A DNA stretch of 64,000 nucleotides from a virus: IMG/VR virus record IMGVR_UViG_3300008267_000072, positions 1 through 64,000 of that record; one strand, written 5' to 3'. A model generated the notes under the pieces. It was not told the DNA's origin, searched no databases, and saw nothing but the letters and a program-made list of their open reading frames with translations. Both the position numbers and the translations under genes were made by a program. Positions within the stretch are counted from its first letter, which is position 1; every line of letters starts with the position of its first letter. Shown here piece after piece: positions 33,548-42,191 of this stretch.

Positions 33548-35131
33548 ATGGGAAAAAGTTTAGACGGGGTCTTAGTTAAGAAGGCCAACCAAAAAGAAAC
33601 ATATACAGAAAATCAAATTGAGGATTTACTCAAATGTATGGATCCTGAAGAAGGTTATTTGCACTTTGCAAAACACTTTGCTTACATTCAGCATCCTGTT
33701 AAAGGTAAGTTGCTGTTTGAACCTTATGAATATCAGTTAAGATTATTGCACAGTTATCATAGTTTTCGTTTTAACATTAACATGATGCCTCGACAAACAG
33801 GAAAAACAACTTGTGCTGCAATTTATCTTTGCTGGTATGCAATGTTTCACCCAGATCAAACCATTCTTATTGCAGCACACAAATATACCGGCGCACAAGA
33901 AATCATGCAACGTGTTCGTTATGTTTACGAAACTTGTCCGGATCACATTCGTGCAGGTGCAACTGGTTATGCCAAAGGCTTTATTGAATTTGAAAACGGG
34001 TCACGTATTGTAAGCCAAACAACTACTGGTAACACAGGACGTGGTATGAGTATTTCATTGCTATACTGTGACGAATTTGCGTTCGTGCAGCCCAACATTG
34101 CAGAAGAGTTTTGGACCTCAATTTCGCCTACACTTGCAACAGGTGGCCGAGCAATTATCACTAGTACACCAAACAGCGACGAAGATACATTTGCTACAAT
34201 TTGGAAACAAGCAGAACTAAAATTTGACGAATATGGCAACGAAAGTGAAGTAGGTGTAAACGGATTTCATGCATTTAGAGCATACTGGGACGAACATCCA
34301 GACCGCGACGAAGAATGGAAAAAAGCCGAACTTGGTCGTATCGGTGAAGAAAAGTTTCGTCGTGAATATGGCTGTGAATTCTTAATCTATGACGAAACAC
34401 TAGTTAACAGTATTAAACTTGCTGAAATGGAGGGCGTTAGTCCTATAATAAACATGGGGCAAACTCGTTGGTATAAAAAACCTAATCCAAAATACAGTTA
34501 TGTTGTAGCATTAGACCCTGCTATGGGTACCGGCGGAAACTACGCAGCAATACAGGTTATCGAATTACCGACCTACGAACAAGTTGCAGAATGGCAACAT
34601 AACACCACTGCAATTCCTGGCCAAATTAGAGTGCTAAAAGATATTTGTCAATATATTGCTGACGAAACAAAATCCGGAGGTTCTAACATATACTGGAGTG
34701 TAGAAAACAACGGACTAGGAGAAGCCGCGCTAATTGTTATCAACGACTTTGGTGAAGAAAATATTCCTGGGCTTTTTATTAGCGAGCCAATAAGAAAAGG
34801 TCATGTTAGAAAGTTTAGAAAAGGCTTTAACACAACACATAGTTCAAAAGTAACTGTATGTGCTAGATTAAAAACAATGATTGAAAACGATCAACTGTTG
34901 GTTAGAAGTAAACCTCTTATCTCCGAACTTAAAAACTTTATTGCCACAGGCAGTAGTTTTCAAGCCAAGCAAGGACAAACAGACGATCTTGTAAGTGCAA
35001 TGATGTTGTCTTTAAGAATGATTACAATTATCAAAGATTGGGACCCAACAATATATAATACATTTGTCCAAATCGAAACCGAAGACGACTATGAAATGCC
35101 AATGCCGATCTTTATAAGCAGTAGTTTTTGA
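33548..35131 (+). CDS. 17: Large terminase subunit gp17
   Basis: A 527-residue DNA packaging motor. PRQTGKTT (residues 81-88) is the Walker A motif of terminase ATPases, LLYCDEFAF (171-179) is Walker B with the catalytic Glu, and TSTPNS follows as the coupling motif. The C-terminal nuclease has VVALDPAMGTGG with D323, WSVENNG with E386, and QTDDLVSAM as the third acidic motif, the RNase H-like arrangement. T4 gp17 is 610 residues, so this is a compact form. It cuts concatemers and drives DNA into the prohead. It starts right after a terminator and a late motif. Confidence 0.95.
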   Translation: MGKSLDGVLVKKANQKETYTENQIEDLLKCMDPEEGYLHFAKHFAYIQHPVKGKLLFEPYEYQLRLLHSYHSFRFNINMMPRQTGKTTCAAIYLCWYAMFHPDQTILIAAHKYTGAQEIMQRVRYVYETCPDHIRAGATGYAKGFIEFENGSRIVSQTTTGNTGRGMSISLLYCDEFAFVQPNIAEEFWTSISPTLATGGRAIITSTPNSDEDTFATIWKQAELKFDEYGNESEVGVNGFHAFRAYWDEHPDRDEEWKKAELGRIGEEKFRREYGCEFLIYDETLVNSIKLAEMEGVSPIINMGQTRWYKKPNPKYSYVVALDPAMGTGGNYAAIQVIELPTYEQVAEWQHNTTAIPGQIRVLKDICQYIADETKSGGSNIYWSVENNGLGEAALIVINDFGEENIPGLFISEPIRKGHVRKFRKGFNTTHSSKVTVCARLKTMIENDQLLVRSKPLISELKNFIATGSSFQAKQGQTDDLVSAMMLSLRMITIIKDWDPTIYNTFVQIETEDDYEMPMPIFISSSF

Positions 35132-35137
35132 TAAATA
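35130..35137 (+). promoter_or_regulatory. Late promoter motif GATAAATA overlapping the gp17 stop
   Basis: Formed at the gp17 stop codon (TGA TAA ATA). It ends 7 nt before the ATG at 35145, too near for a normal leader. Confidence 0.6.
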
Positions 35138-35144
35138 ACATATA

Positions 35145-37487
35145 ATGAAGAACCTTAGTAGTGTAGCAAATGATCTATTTCAAAAGATTCGCGGAAGATT
35201 TCCTAGCGTAACTATCGGCGACCGAGATGGAAATATTACAAATGTTCCATCTGATGCACGTTTCTTTGATTTTGCATTTACCGATTCCGGCAATGAACTT
35301 GGTAAAGTAAATGTTAGTTTAGATGAAAAAAACGGTGTTGTTGTAGTAGTAGGAAAAGATCTAGTACAAGGTAAGGACGAAGTAGTACAAGGCAACTGGT
35401 ATAATTTTCTTAAAGAGTTGAGAATCTTTGCTAAGAAAAGAATGATGCCATTTGATGTACGAGATATTAATAAGTCAAATCTAAACAGAAGAGACTATCA
35501 ATTTTTAGCAACAAATCGCCCCGGAGAAGAACCAATGGCCGAGTCAAGAATGTATGGCACAAACAAAACAAGTTATCAGCGTATCGGAAACGCACGCCTA
35601 GCAATTAAGCATACTCAACCAATCAACGTTGAATCAGTAGGTAGCCGTTCACAAAAAATCGGTGCAATTTATATTGAATCTCCAGAAGGTGAACGTTTTA
35701 AATATCCATTCCGTCACCTAGCAGGTGCTAGAGCAATGGCTCGTCACGTTAGTGAAGGCGGTAATGCTTATGACGATTTCGGCAAGTACGTTGCAGGCCT
35801 CAGTGAAGAAGCAGTAAAATTACAAAAGTTCAAAACATACATGGGTAGAAGCACAGTGATGGCTGAAACACTTGCAGGTTATATGGACACAGTTAATGAA
35901 CGCATCCAGGCTGTTAAAAAAGAAATTCATCACCTACAAAAAGAAGCATATTATCGAGAAGCAGCCGCAAACTTTACAGTACAGGTTGTAGAAGAAGTAC
36001 CCAATGACGTTTCTGAGAATTGGATAGATCAACTTACTATCAAGCAGTTTAACGAAGAACTCAAAGACGTATTTCCGTACATTTACAAATTAGTAGGCGA
36101 AGCAACAAAGGCCAAAGAACTTGGCCCAGAAGATCTAGTAGCAGAAGAAGTAGATGATCTCGATGAAATATCAGGTGCTGCCCGTGCGGCTGTGGCATTA
36201 AGTGCTGCTCGTAGGTTGGATCGCAGGTCTGACCGTAGAACTTCTGCCGATAACAAAGAACCCGAAGCAGACGTATTTAAGCCATCTCCTAAGAAAGACA
36301 AAGGATACAGTCCTATGAGTGGTAGGGTGCCAAGACCTCACACTACTAGAGAAGAGTTTGAACTAGAGCAAGCGTTTGAAGATACAATGGGTCAGTTTAG
36401 TGATCACGTGTGCGAAGATTGTGGCAATCCGAGTTGGCGTACACTCAGCGAAGAAAAGCAAAAAGGCGTAGACGGCAAAGTATGCTGGAAAGGCTACAAG
36501 CGTATGGGCACCAAAATGAAAGGTGGCAAACGTGTAGACAACTGCGTAAAAGTTAGCGAAGCAGAAGATGATAACTTTACAGCCGACGATCTAAGACAAC
36601 TACAAAAGATGAATAACGTAGATGATGTTAAGCGTAGAGCAATAGAACTTATCACTACTAAATCTCGTAGACCAATGAAACCAGAAAAAGTAGCATGGTT
36701 TAAAAGAACAATAGCAAGCAAAAGAACTCCTATGGATGTAATCAAACTGATGTACGATCTTATGCTGTCAGGCGACGGTAATGCAGTTATAGGCTCAAAA
36801 GGTTCGATGGCTAGTAATTCATATCGTAGAACTTTTGGTGAAGCATACATCAACACAAACAAAGATGCTATATCAGTTTTAGGCAACTTGCGTAAAATCA
36901 GTAAGTCAATTGAATTAGGCCAAAGCAGTTATGAAGGCAATTTAGCCGGTGAATATGCTAATGATGTATGGGAAGTATACAACTTCATTGAAGCCAAGAC
37001 CAAAGGATTTCAAAACATCGACAACAATGCAAAGGACGCTATTAAGGCAATGATGGAATTGCGTAAAGTTGCCAAAGGCATGGAACGTGAGCCAGGTTCA
37101 AGTAGCAACGCACAATTTGCAAATCAAATTGTAAACACATTGTATCCGGTGATGCAGTATCTTGACTCAATAAGAGACGAAGCAGAAACAGAATACTCAC
37201 CACCCACAGACTCAACTATGTCGCCAATGAGCATGACTCCAAAAAAACCCGAAATACCACTAAGTGAATTTATTCTAAGTTATTTTGATAGAGAATCAGG
37301 TAAATTCCCCAAAGGCGAAACAGCGGTATTGACCGCGGTGCAAAAAGATTACGGCGACCAATTTGTGAAACCCGCCGCACAATTCATGAAAAAAATTGAA
37401 AGCACTGTAATGGCTAAACAGGCCGAAGAACTTCAAAATTCACCATATCCACAAATGGAAATCATTAAAAAGTTAGCAGGTTATTAA
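35145..37487 (+). CDS. Conserved large protein of marine T4-like phages, function unknown
   Basis: A 780-residue protein. The first ~370 residues (RFFDFAFTDSGNELGKV, LRIFAKKRMMPFDVRDINKS, ARAMARHVSEGG, WIDQLTIKQFNEELKDVFPYIYKLVGEA) look like a conserved block I associate with marine T4-like phages. A short Cys segment follows (CEDCGNPSWRTL, then GKVCWKGYKRMGTK and DNCVKV), possibly a zinc or DNA-binding site. The C-terminal ~300 residues are helical and end PLSEFILSYFDRESGKFPKGETAV. It lies directly after gp17 and may be a packaged or head-core protein. No enzyme motif is clear. Confidence 0.65.
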   Translation: MKNLSSVANDLFQKIRGRFPSVTIGDRDGNITNVPSDARFFDFAFTDSGNELGKVNVSLDEKNGVVVVVGKDLVQGKDEVVQGNWYNFLKELRIFAKKRMMPFDVRDINKSNLNRRDYQFLATNRPGEEPMAESRMYGTNKTSYQRIGNARLAIKHTQPINVESVGSRSQKIGAIYIESPEGERFKYPFRHLAGARAMARHVSEGGNAYDDFGKYVAGLSEEAVKLQKFKTYMGRSTVMAETLAGYMDTVNERIQAVKKEIHHLQKEAYYREAAANFTVQVVEEVPNDVSENWIDQLTIKQFNEELKDVFPYIYKLVGEATKAKELGPEDLVAEEVDDLDEISGAARAAVALSAARRLDRRSDRRTSADNKEPEADVFKPSPKKDKGYSPMSGRVPRPHTTREEFELEQAFEDTMGQFSDHVCEDCGNPSWRTLSEEKQKGVDGKVCWKGYKRMGTKMKGGKRVDNCVKVSEAEDDNFTADDLRQLQKMNNVDDVKRRAIELITTKSRRPMKPEKVAWFKRTIASKRTPMDVIKLMYDLMLSGDGNAVIGSKGSMASNSYRRTFGEAYINTNKDAISVLGNLRKISKSIELGQSSYEGNLAGEYANDVWEVYNFIEAKTKGFQNIDNNAKDAIKAMMELRKVAKGMEREPGSSSNAQFANQIVNTLYPVMQYLDSIRDEAETEYSPPTDSTMSPMSMTPKKPEIPLSEFILSYFDRESGKFPKGETAVLTAVQKDYGDQFVKPAAQFMKKIESTVMAKQAEELQNSPYPQMEIIKKLAGY

Positions 37488-37510
37488 TCTGCTAACTTAT
37501 TCATTTTTTT
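37470..37510 (+). terminator. Terminator spanning the stop of the 780-residue gene
   Basis: AAGTTAGCAG (37470-37479) pairs with CTGCTAACTT (37489-37498), a 10-bp stem around a loop holding the stop codon, followed by a T-run at 37504-37510. Confidence 0.8.
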
Positions 37511-37537
37511 GACATTTTTCAGTAGACAAGATAAATA
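37509..37537 (+). promoter_or_regulatory. Combined sigma70-like and late promoter for gp32
   Basis: TTGACA (37509-37514) lies 17 nt before TAAATA (37532-37537), which is also the end of a GATAAATA late motif (37530-37537). The same -10 position could be read by host-type and late-type polymerase, fitting a protein needed throughout infection. Confidence 0.55.
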
Positions 37538-37541
37538 AAAC

Positions 37542-37568
37542 TGTGTAGTATTAACAATGTGCTACACA
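37542..37568 (+). promoter_or_regulatory. Hairpin in the gp32 leader
   Basis: TGTGTAG (37542-37548) pairs with CTACACA (37562-37568) around a 13-nt loop. It lies near the 5' end of the predicted gp32 transcript. T4 gp32 represses its own translation through its structured leader, so this is a candidate operator. AGGAGG at 37602-37607 provides the ribosome-binding site. Confidence 0.45.
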
Positions 37569-37614
37569 TTATAGGCACTAAGCACATAGGCAACATTTAT
37601 AGGAGGCAAAAACT

Positions 37615-38601
37615 ATGGCATCATTAGCAGAAATTCGCGCAAAACTTAAAGAACAAGAAACACGTTCGGCAGGCAATTCTAATACAGGTGGCGATAACGC
37701 AATTTACCCGTTTTGGAATATGCAAGAAGGTCAAACAGCAACATTGCGTTTCCTTCCAGACGGTAATACCAACAACACATTCTTCTGGGCAGAACGCCTT
37801 ATGATTAAACTCCCATTTGCTGGAGTTAAAGGAGAAACGGATTCGCGTCCGGTACAAGTACAGGTTCCTTGCATGGAAATGTATGGCGAAAACTGCCCTA
37901 TTCTGGCAGACGTTCGCGGTTGGTTCAAAGATACGGCACTTGAAGAACTAGGACGCAAGTACTGGAAAAAGCGTAGTTATATCTTCCAAGGTTTTGTTAC
38001 AGACAATCCGCTAAAAGAAGATTCGGTTGCGGAAAATCCGATTCGTCGCTTTATTATCGGCCCACAAATTTTCCAACTAATCAAAGCAGCATTGATGGAT
38101 CCTGATTTGGAAGATCTTCCAACAGACTATACCGGTGGTGTTGATTTCCGTCTAAGCAAAGGAAGCAAAGGTGGCTATGCAGACTACGGTGCAAGTAATT
38201 GGGCACGTCGTACTCGTCCGCTAACTGATGCAGAGATGAAAGCAATTAATAACAACGGTCTATTTAATCTTTCTGATTTCCTTCCTAAGAAGCCAACCGA
38301 AGTAGAACTAAAAGTTCTTACTGAAATGTTTGAGGCTAGCGTAGATGGAGAACCTTACGATCCAGATCGTTGGAGCCAATATTTCCGTCCAGCAGGTCTT
38401 GCAGCAAAGACTGGCGATCCTATGAACAGCAGTGCAAGCAGTGCAAGCAAAGCATCACGTGACGACGATATCCCTTTTGAAGATGAGCCTGCTCCGGCTC
38501 CAGTAAAAATGGAAGCACCTAAGCCAGAAGCAGCAATGCCATCCGCTAGCGGCGCACAAGACATTCTTGCAAAGATTAGAGCACGTCAAAATCAAGGTTA
38601 A
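37615..38601 (+). CDS. 32: Single-stranded DNA-binding protein gp32
   Basis: A 328-residue protein. A short basic N-terminus (SLAEIRAKLKEQETR) precedes the binding core (IYPFWNMQEGQTATLRFLPDGNTNNTFFW, VQVPCMEMYGENCPIL, RRFIIGPQIFQLI) and an acidic, Pro/Ala-rich C-terminal tail (DDDIPFEDEPAPAP) for partner binding. T4 gp32 is 301 residues. Only two Cys are seen in the zinc region (VPCMEMYGENC), whereas T4 uses three Cys and a His, so zinc binding may differ. It coats ssDNA in replication and recombination. It has a strong AGGAGG site, a mixed promoter and a GNRA-loop terminator. Confidence 0.9.
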   Translation: MASLAEIRAKLKEQETRSAGNSNTGGDNAIYPFWNMQEGQTATLRFLPDGNTNNTFFWAERLMIKLPFAGVKGETDSRPVQVQVPCMEMYGENCPILADVRGWFKDTALEELGRKYWKKRSYIFQGFVTDNPLKEDSVAENPIRRFIIGPQIFQLIKAALMDPDLEDLPTDYTGGVDFRLSKGSKGGYADYGASNWARRTRPLTDAEMKAINNNGLFNLSDFLPKKPTEVELKVLTEMFEASVDGEPYDPDRWSQYFRPAGLAAKTGDPMNSSASSASKASRDDDIPFEDEPAPAPVKMEAPKPEAAMPSASGAQDILAKIRARQNQG

Positions 38602-38603
38602 TC

Positions 38604-38633
38604 AGTAGGGGAGAAATCCCCTACTACTTTTTC
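38604..38633 (+). terminator. Intrinsic terminator after gp32
   Basis: AGTAGGGGA (38604-38612) pairs with TCCCCTACT (38617-38625) around a GAAA tetraloop, followed by a T-run. Confidence 0.9.
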
Positions 38634-38646
38634 ATAGGAGATAATT

Positions 38647-38850
38647 ATGGCTAAAATTACAAAAATCAGTGACAAACTCAATAAAATAGGCGAAACGTTT
38701 ATTATAAGTATGTACGACAACGGCTTCATGATTGAAGCAACAGGTAGAGACAGCGAAGACGAGTGGTCTACAGCAAAAATTCTTTGTTCAACCGAAGACG
38801 ACCTTGTTGACTTAATTCGCGATACGTTAACCATCAAGAGAGATAGTTAA
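38647..38850 (+). CDS. Small protein of unknown function upstream of uvsX
   Basis: A 67-residue protein with a TAGGAG site about 7 nt before its ATG. The sequence alternates strands and helices (ETFIISMYDNGFMIEATGRDSEDEW, LVDLIRDTLTI) and looks like a compact alpha/beta fold. It starts after the gp32 terminator and its stop overlaps the uvsX ATG (TAATGG), so it is in the recombination operon. I do not recognise a family. Confidence 0.65.
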   Translation: MAKITKISDKLNKIGETFIISMYDNGFMIEATGRDSEDEWSTAKILCSTEDDLVDLIRDTLTIKRDS

Positions 38851-39923
38851 TGGCAACCAAAACATTTGACCCAACAAAATTTCGCAATAGTCTAACAAAG
38901 TCTATTGACGGAATGAGTGCAGGATTTCACGATCCTACAGACTGGATTTCAACAGGCAGTTATGCACTTAACTACTTGATCAGTGGAGACTTTAAAAAAG
39001 GTATTCCACTAGGAAAGGTTAGTGTGTTTGCAGGTGAATCAGGCTCGGGCAAGAGTTATTTCTGTTCTGGTAACATTGTAAAAAATGCACAAGAGCAAGG
39101 TATCTTTGTTGTTCTAATTGACAGCGAAAACGCACTCGACGAAACATGGCTACACGCTCTAGGTGTAGATACCAGCGAAGATAAATTGCTAAAACTTAAC
39201 ATGGCAATGATTGACGATGTTGCTAAAACTATTTCGCTGTTTATGAAAGATTACAAAACAATGGACGAAAAAGATCGTCCAAAAGTATTGTTTGTAATCG
39301 ACAGTTTGGGTATGCTTATGTCGCCTACAGAACTTAACCAGTTCGAAGCAGGTGACATGAAAGGTGACATGGGTCGTAAGGCCAAAGCACTTAAAGCATT
39401 GGTTACAAACTGTGTTAACATGTTTGGCAGTTATAACGTAGGCATGGTTGTTACCAATCACACTTATGCAAGTCAAGACATGTTTGATCCGGATGACAAG
39501 ATTTCCGGCGGTGCAGGTTTTATCTATGCAAGTAGTATTGTTGTAGCAATGAAAAAACTCAAACTCAAAGAAGACGAAGATGGCAACAAAACATCAACAG
39601 TCAACGGTATTAGAGCAGCCTGTAAGATTATGAAAACAAGATATGCTAAACCGTTTGAAAGTGTACAGGTTAAAATTCCATACGAAACAGGAATGGACCC
39701 TTACAGCGGATTGTTTGACATGTTTGAAACAAAAGGTTTGCTGGAGAAAATTGGAAACCGTTATCAGTATGTTACCAGTGACGGCGAAGTGTTTCTTGAA
39801 TATCGCAAAAATTGGTCAGGTGATTTACTAGACCGCGTTATGGACGATATGCCTAATAAAAAAGCAATTTCGGTAAATATCGAAGATGCTGACAAAGAAG
39901 CAGTTGTTGATAACGAGGAGTAA
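38850..39923 (+). CDS. uvsX: UvsX, RecA-like recombinase
   Basis: A 357-residue RecA-family protein. GESGSGKS (62-69) is Walker A; VLIDSENALDETWL carries the catalytic acidic residues after strand 3; VLFVIDSLGML is Walker B; VVTNHTY is the loop before strand 5. T4 UvsX is 391 residues and lacks some C-terminal acidic residues seen here (EDADKEAVVDNEE). It forms filaments on gp32-coated ssDNA and drives strand exchange for recombination-dependent replication. It overlaps the preceding small gene by one base and is followed closely by an acidic small gene and the UvsY-like gene. Confidence 0.95.
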   Translation: MATKTFDPTKFRNSLTKSIDGMSAGFHDPTDWISTGSYALNYLISGDFKKGIPLGKVSVFAGESGSGKSYFCSGNIVKNAQEQGIFVVLIDSENALDETWLHALGVDTSEDKLLKLNMAMIDDVAKTISLFMKDYKTMDEKDRPKVLFVIDSLGMLMSPTELNQFEAGDMKGDMGRKAKALKALVTNCVNMFGSYNVGMVVTNHTYASQDMFDPDDKISGGAGFIYASSIVVAMKKLKLKEDEDGNKTSTVNGIRAACKIMKTRYAKPFESVQVKIPYETGMDPYSGLFDMFETKGLLEKIGNRYQYVTSDGEVFLEYRKNWSGDLLDRVMDDMPNKKAISVNIEDADKEAVVDNEE

Positions 39924-39929
39924 TTAACT

Positions 39930-40148
39930 ATGAACGAAGCCCAAATTGCTGATATTTGGAGTTTATTTAAAGAATATCTTGATAAAAAACAAATAGATAT
40001 AGCAGCAGAAAAGTTTGTAGACTTGCTTGCTGATTATGGTATTGATGACATTACTTTTAAAGAACTTTTAGGTAATGACAAATATCTAGATTATGCTATA
40101 AACTATTATTTAGATCTTGACGCAGACGACGACGAAGAGGATGAATAA
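39930..40148 (+). CDS. Small acidic protein after uvsX
   Basis: A 72-residue, strongly acidic protein ending in DADDDEEDE. The first half is a helix pair (IADIWSLFKEYLDKKQIDIAAEKFVDLL). An acidic tail like this can mimic DNA or bind an ssDNA-binding or recombinase partner. It sits 6 nt after uvsX and its stop overlaps the next start (TAATGG). The role is inferred from position; no known family is recognised. Confidence 0.65.
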   Translation: MNEAQIADIWSLFKEYLDKKQIDIAAEKFVDLLADYGIDDITFKELLGNDKYLDYAINYYLDLDADDDEEDE

Positions 40149-40603
40149 TGGGCTGGTACAGCAAAGTATCTCGAGACATCGGAGAGATACCGAATGCTAT
40201 CATATATTTCGAAGACGAGTTGGCAACAGCTCGTCTCGAAGTTAAACTAAAAGGCAATATAGAACGAGCAGCCGCAGAAATGCCTGGTATTGTCGAACAC
40301 AGATTTAATCAACTACAAGAAATTGAAGCAATACTAGAATATCTTAATATTGAACTAAGACGTCTTCGTAGTAGTTTCTTTAAAAAATATCTTGAAAACT
40401 ATCAACGTGCATTAAGCAGTCGAGACGTAGAAAAGTATGTCGACGGCGAAGCAGACGTAGTTGATTACGAAAAAGTTATTAACGAATTTGCACTTATTAG
40501 AAACAAATGGTTAGGTGTTTTAAAAGCGTTAGACCAAAAACAGTGGCAGATAACTAATGTAGTAAAGTTAAGAGTAGCCGGCATGGAAGATGCTACCTTA
40601 TAA
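40148..40603 (+). CDS. UvsY-like recombination mediator (tentative)
   Basis: A 151-residue helical, charged protein. The first part (YFEDELATARLEVKLKGNIERAAAEMPGIVEHRF) is a long amphipathic helix. The C-terminal half (LSSRDVEKYVDGEADVV, NKWLGVLKALDQKQWQITNVVKLRVAGMED) parallels the layout of T4 UvsY, where an acid/basic loop is followed by a compact helix with a conserved Arg-x-Ala/Phe-Gly end. T4 UvsY is 137 residues and loads UvsX on gp32-coated DNA. The place just after uvsX supports the call, but homology is weak. It could be an unrelated helical protein. Confidence 0.4.
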   Translation: MGWYSKVSRDIGEIPNAIIYFEDELATARLEVKLKGNIERAAAEMPGIVEHRFNQLQEIEAILEYLNIELRRLRSSFFKKYLENYQRALSSRDVEKYVDGEADVVDYEKVINEFALIRNKWLGVLKALDQKQWQITNVVKLRVAGMEDATL

Positions 40604-40612
40604 GGGGTTATT

Positions 40613-40885
40613 ATGGCAGGATTTAAAACTGATAAAACGCAAAAGTTTAGAACTATATGCGAAGTGCATAGAGAACTTTATGATTTAATATACGATAATT
40701 TGCCAGATACTCAAGTTAAACAAGACATAGAAAACAAACTTGAAGAAGCATTTTTAATGGCAAAAAAAATGAATGCAAAACTCCGCCAGTATAAACACAA
40801 CTACGACGACGGGTGGTGGGAAAAAGAAAGCAAAGAAATACGTCAAGAGAAACACATGCTTCGAAATGAAAGAAATAAAAAATAA
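40613..40885 (+). CDS. Small basic coiled-coil protein
   Basis: A 90-residue, Lys-rich helical protein (TKFRTICEVHRELYDLIYDN, KQDIENKLEEAFLMAKKMNAKLRQYKHNYDDGWWEKES). It ends basic (RNERNKK). It lies 9 nt after the UvsY-like gene, with AAGGGG upstream, and is the last gene of the recombination group before the glycan island. It may bind nucleic acid or a recombination partner. No family is recognised. Confidence 0.6.
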   Translation: MAGFKTDKTQKFRTICEVHRELYDLIYDNLPDTQVKQDIENKLEEAFLMAKKMNAKLRQYKHNYDDGWWEKESKEIRQEKHMLRNERNKK

Positions 40886-40896
40886 AGGAAACAACA

Positions 40897-41559
40897 TTGG
40901 AAATTGATATTTTTCAAGAATGGAGTGTTTTAAAAGGAGATAACACTTTATCAAGAGCCATTGACAGAGTCGGATTAAAAGATGTTTTAGAATACCAAAA
41001 AGATCATCTAGAAACTGCATTTAAGTATTGCGGAAAAGGAAAAACTCGTCATGCAATTGATATTGGAGCAAATTACGGTTTAATGACCTATAATATGTCA
41101 AAATATTTCGATCATGTTTCGAGTTTTGAAATTGTACCTGAAGTTAATGAATGTTTTAAGTTAAATGCAAAAAAGTTCAAATTAAATAATGTCAGTATCT
41201 ATGATTGTGGATTAGGAAATAAAGAAGAAACTGTTGCTCTTAACTTTGATTCTAATAAAACATTTAGTACACATGTTGATCCTACATCGCATGGAAATAT
41301 TAAAGTAAAGACACTAGACTCCTTTGAGTTTAAAAATGTAGATTTTATAAAAATAGATGTTGAAGGATACGAAACATTTATTATACAAGGTGCTATTGAT
41401 ACTATCAAAAAATATAAACCTGTTATTTTGTACGAAAGAAAAGGTCATTCACTGAGATATAATCAAGAAAAAAATTCTGTTTTTGATATATTAAAAAACT
41501 ATGGGTATCGAGAATTAGAAAATGTAGGCAGTAAAAATGCATTAATAGGTGTAGTATGA
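40897..41559 (+). CDS. FkbM-type SAM methyltransferase 1
   Basis: A 220-residue protein starting with TTG at 40897, 7 nt after AAAGGA; no better ATG exists. AIDIGANYGLMTYNMSKYFDHVSSFEIVPEV (about residues 53-83) is the SAM-binding site, and TLDSFEFKNVDFIKIDVEGYE (about 134-154) is the FkbM signature (LD, then IDVEGxE). FkbM enzymes methylate sugar hydroxyls or related small molecules. Its last codons overlap the next methyltransferase by 4 nt (ATGA). It begins the glycan island between the recombination genes and uvsW. Confidence 0.8.
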   Translation: MEIDIFQEWSVLKGDNTLSRAIDRVGLKDVLEYQKDHLETAFKYCGKGKTRHAIDIGANYGLMTYNMSKYFDHVSSFEIVPEVNECFKLNAKKFKLNNVSIYDCGLGNKEETVALNFDSNKTFSTHVDPTSHGNIKVKTLDSFEFKNVDFIKIDVEGYETFIIQGAIDTIKKYKPVILYERKGHSLRYNQEKNSVFDILKNYGYRELENVGSKNALIGVV

Positions 41560-42179
41560 AAAAAGTTTATGATTATTGGATGCCAGACAGCGACAATCAT
41601 TTTGAAAGACTAATCGCTAAACGTATTAAAAATGGCGGGCCACCCGAGTATCAAGATGACGTTAGAGATGAAGCATATAAGTATGTAACTGATTTTAACA
41701 TAGCAGTTGATGTAGGAGCCAATGTTGGATTATGGTCAAAACCTTTAACAAAAGTGTTCAATCACGTAGTTGCATTTGAGCCATTAGAACAAGTATATAG
41801 TTGTTTGGATCGTAACGTAGCAGGACTAAACATTGAAATACACAAATATGCATTGGGCAACGTAACCAATAAAGTAGAAATGATTTACGATGCAGAAAAC
41901 ACTGGTAGTAGTTATGTTAGCGAAACAGGCCAGGGTTCTATTGATATTAAACGTTTAGATGACTTAAATTTACCCAAGTTCGGCCTTCTTAAAATCGATT
42001 GTGAACGATACGAATTAGAAGTATTAAAAGGTGGTATTGAAACCATTCTAAAATACAAACCCATCATTGTTGTTGAGCAGCATCCTGATACAGAGTATTG
42101 TGCAGGTACTTATTTAAAAAACCATGGCGCAAAAGAAATCACCAATATCAGAAAAGACTACATATTCGGGTGGAGTTGA
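41556..42179 (+). CDS. FkbM-type SAM methyltransferase 2
   Basis: A 207-residue protein with the same layout: AVDVGANVGLWSKPLTKVFNHVVAFEPLEQV (about 50-80) for SAM and RLDDLNLPKFGLLKIDCERYELEVLKG (about 132-158) as the FkbM motif, with C in place of V and R in place of G in IDVEGYE. The active-site acid (E) is kept. It is distinct from the gene before it, so this is a pair, not a tandem copy. It probably modifies a second position of the same glycan. It overlaps the first by 4 nt. Confidence 0.8.
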   Translation: MKKVYDYWMPDSDNHFERLIAKRIKNGGPPEYQDDVRDEAYKYVTDFNIAVDVGANVGLWSKPLTKVFNHVVAFEPLEQVYSCLDRNVAGLNIEIHKYALGNVTNKVEMIYDAENTGSSYVSETGQGSIDIKRLDDLNLPKFGLLKIDCERYELEVLKGGIETILKYKPIIVVEQHPDTEYCAGTYLKNHGAKEITNIRKDYIFGWS

Positions 42180-42186
42180 TTAAATA
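42179..42186 (+). promoter_or_regulatory. Possible late-like motif ATTAAATA
   Basis: ATTAAATA matches the late consensus at six of eight positions. It ends 5 nt before the ATG at 42192, the same close layout as gp17 and gp14, and overlaps the TGA stop of the preceding gene. Confidence 0.35.
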
Positions 42187-42191
42187 TTTTT

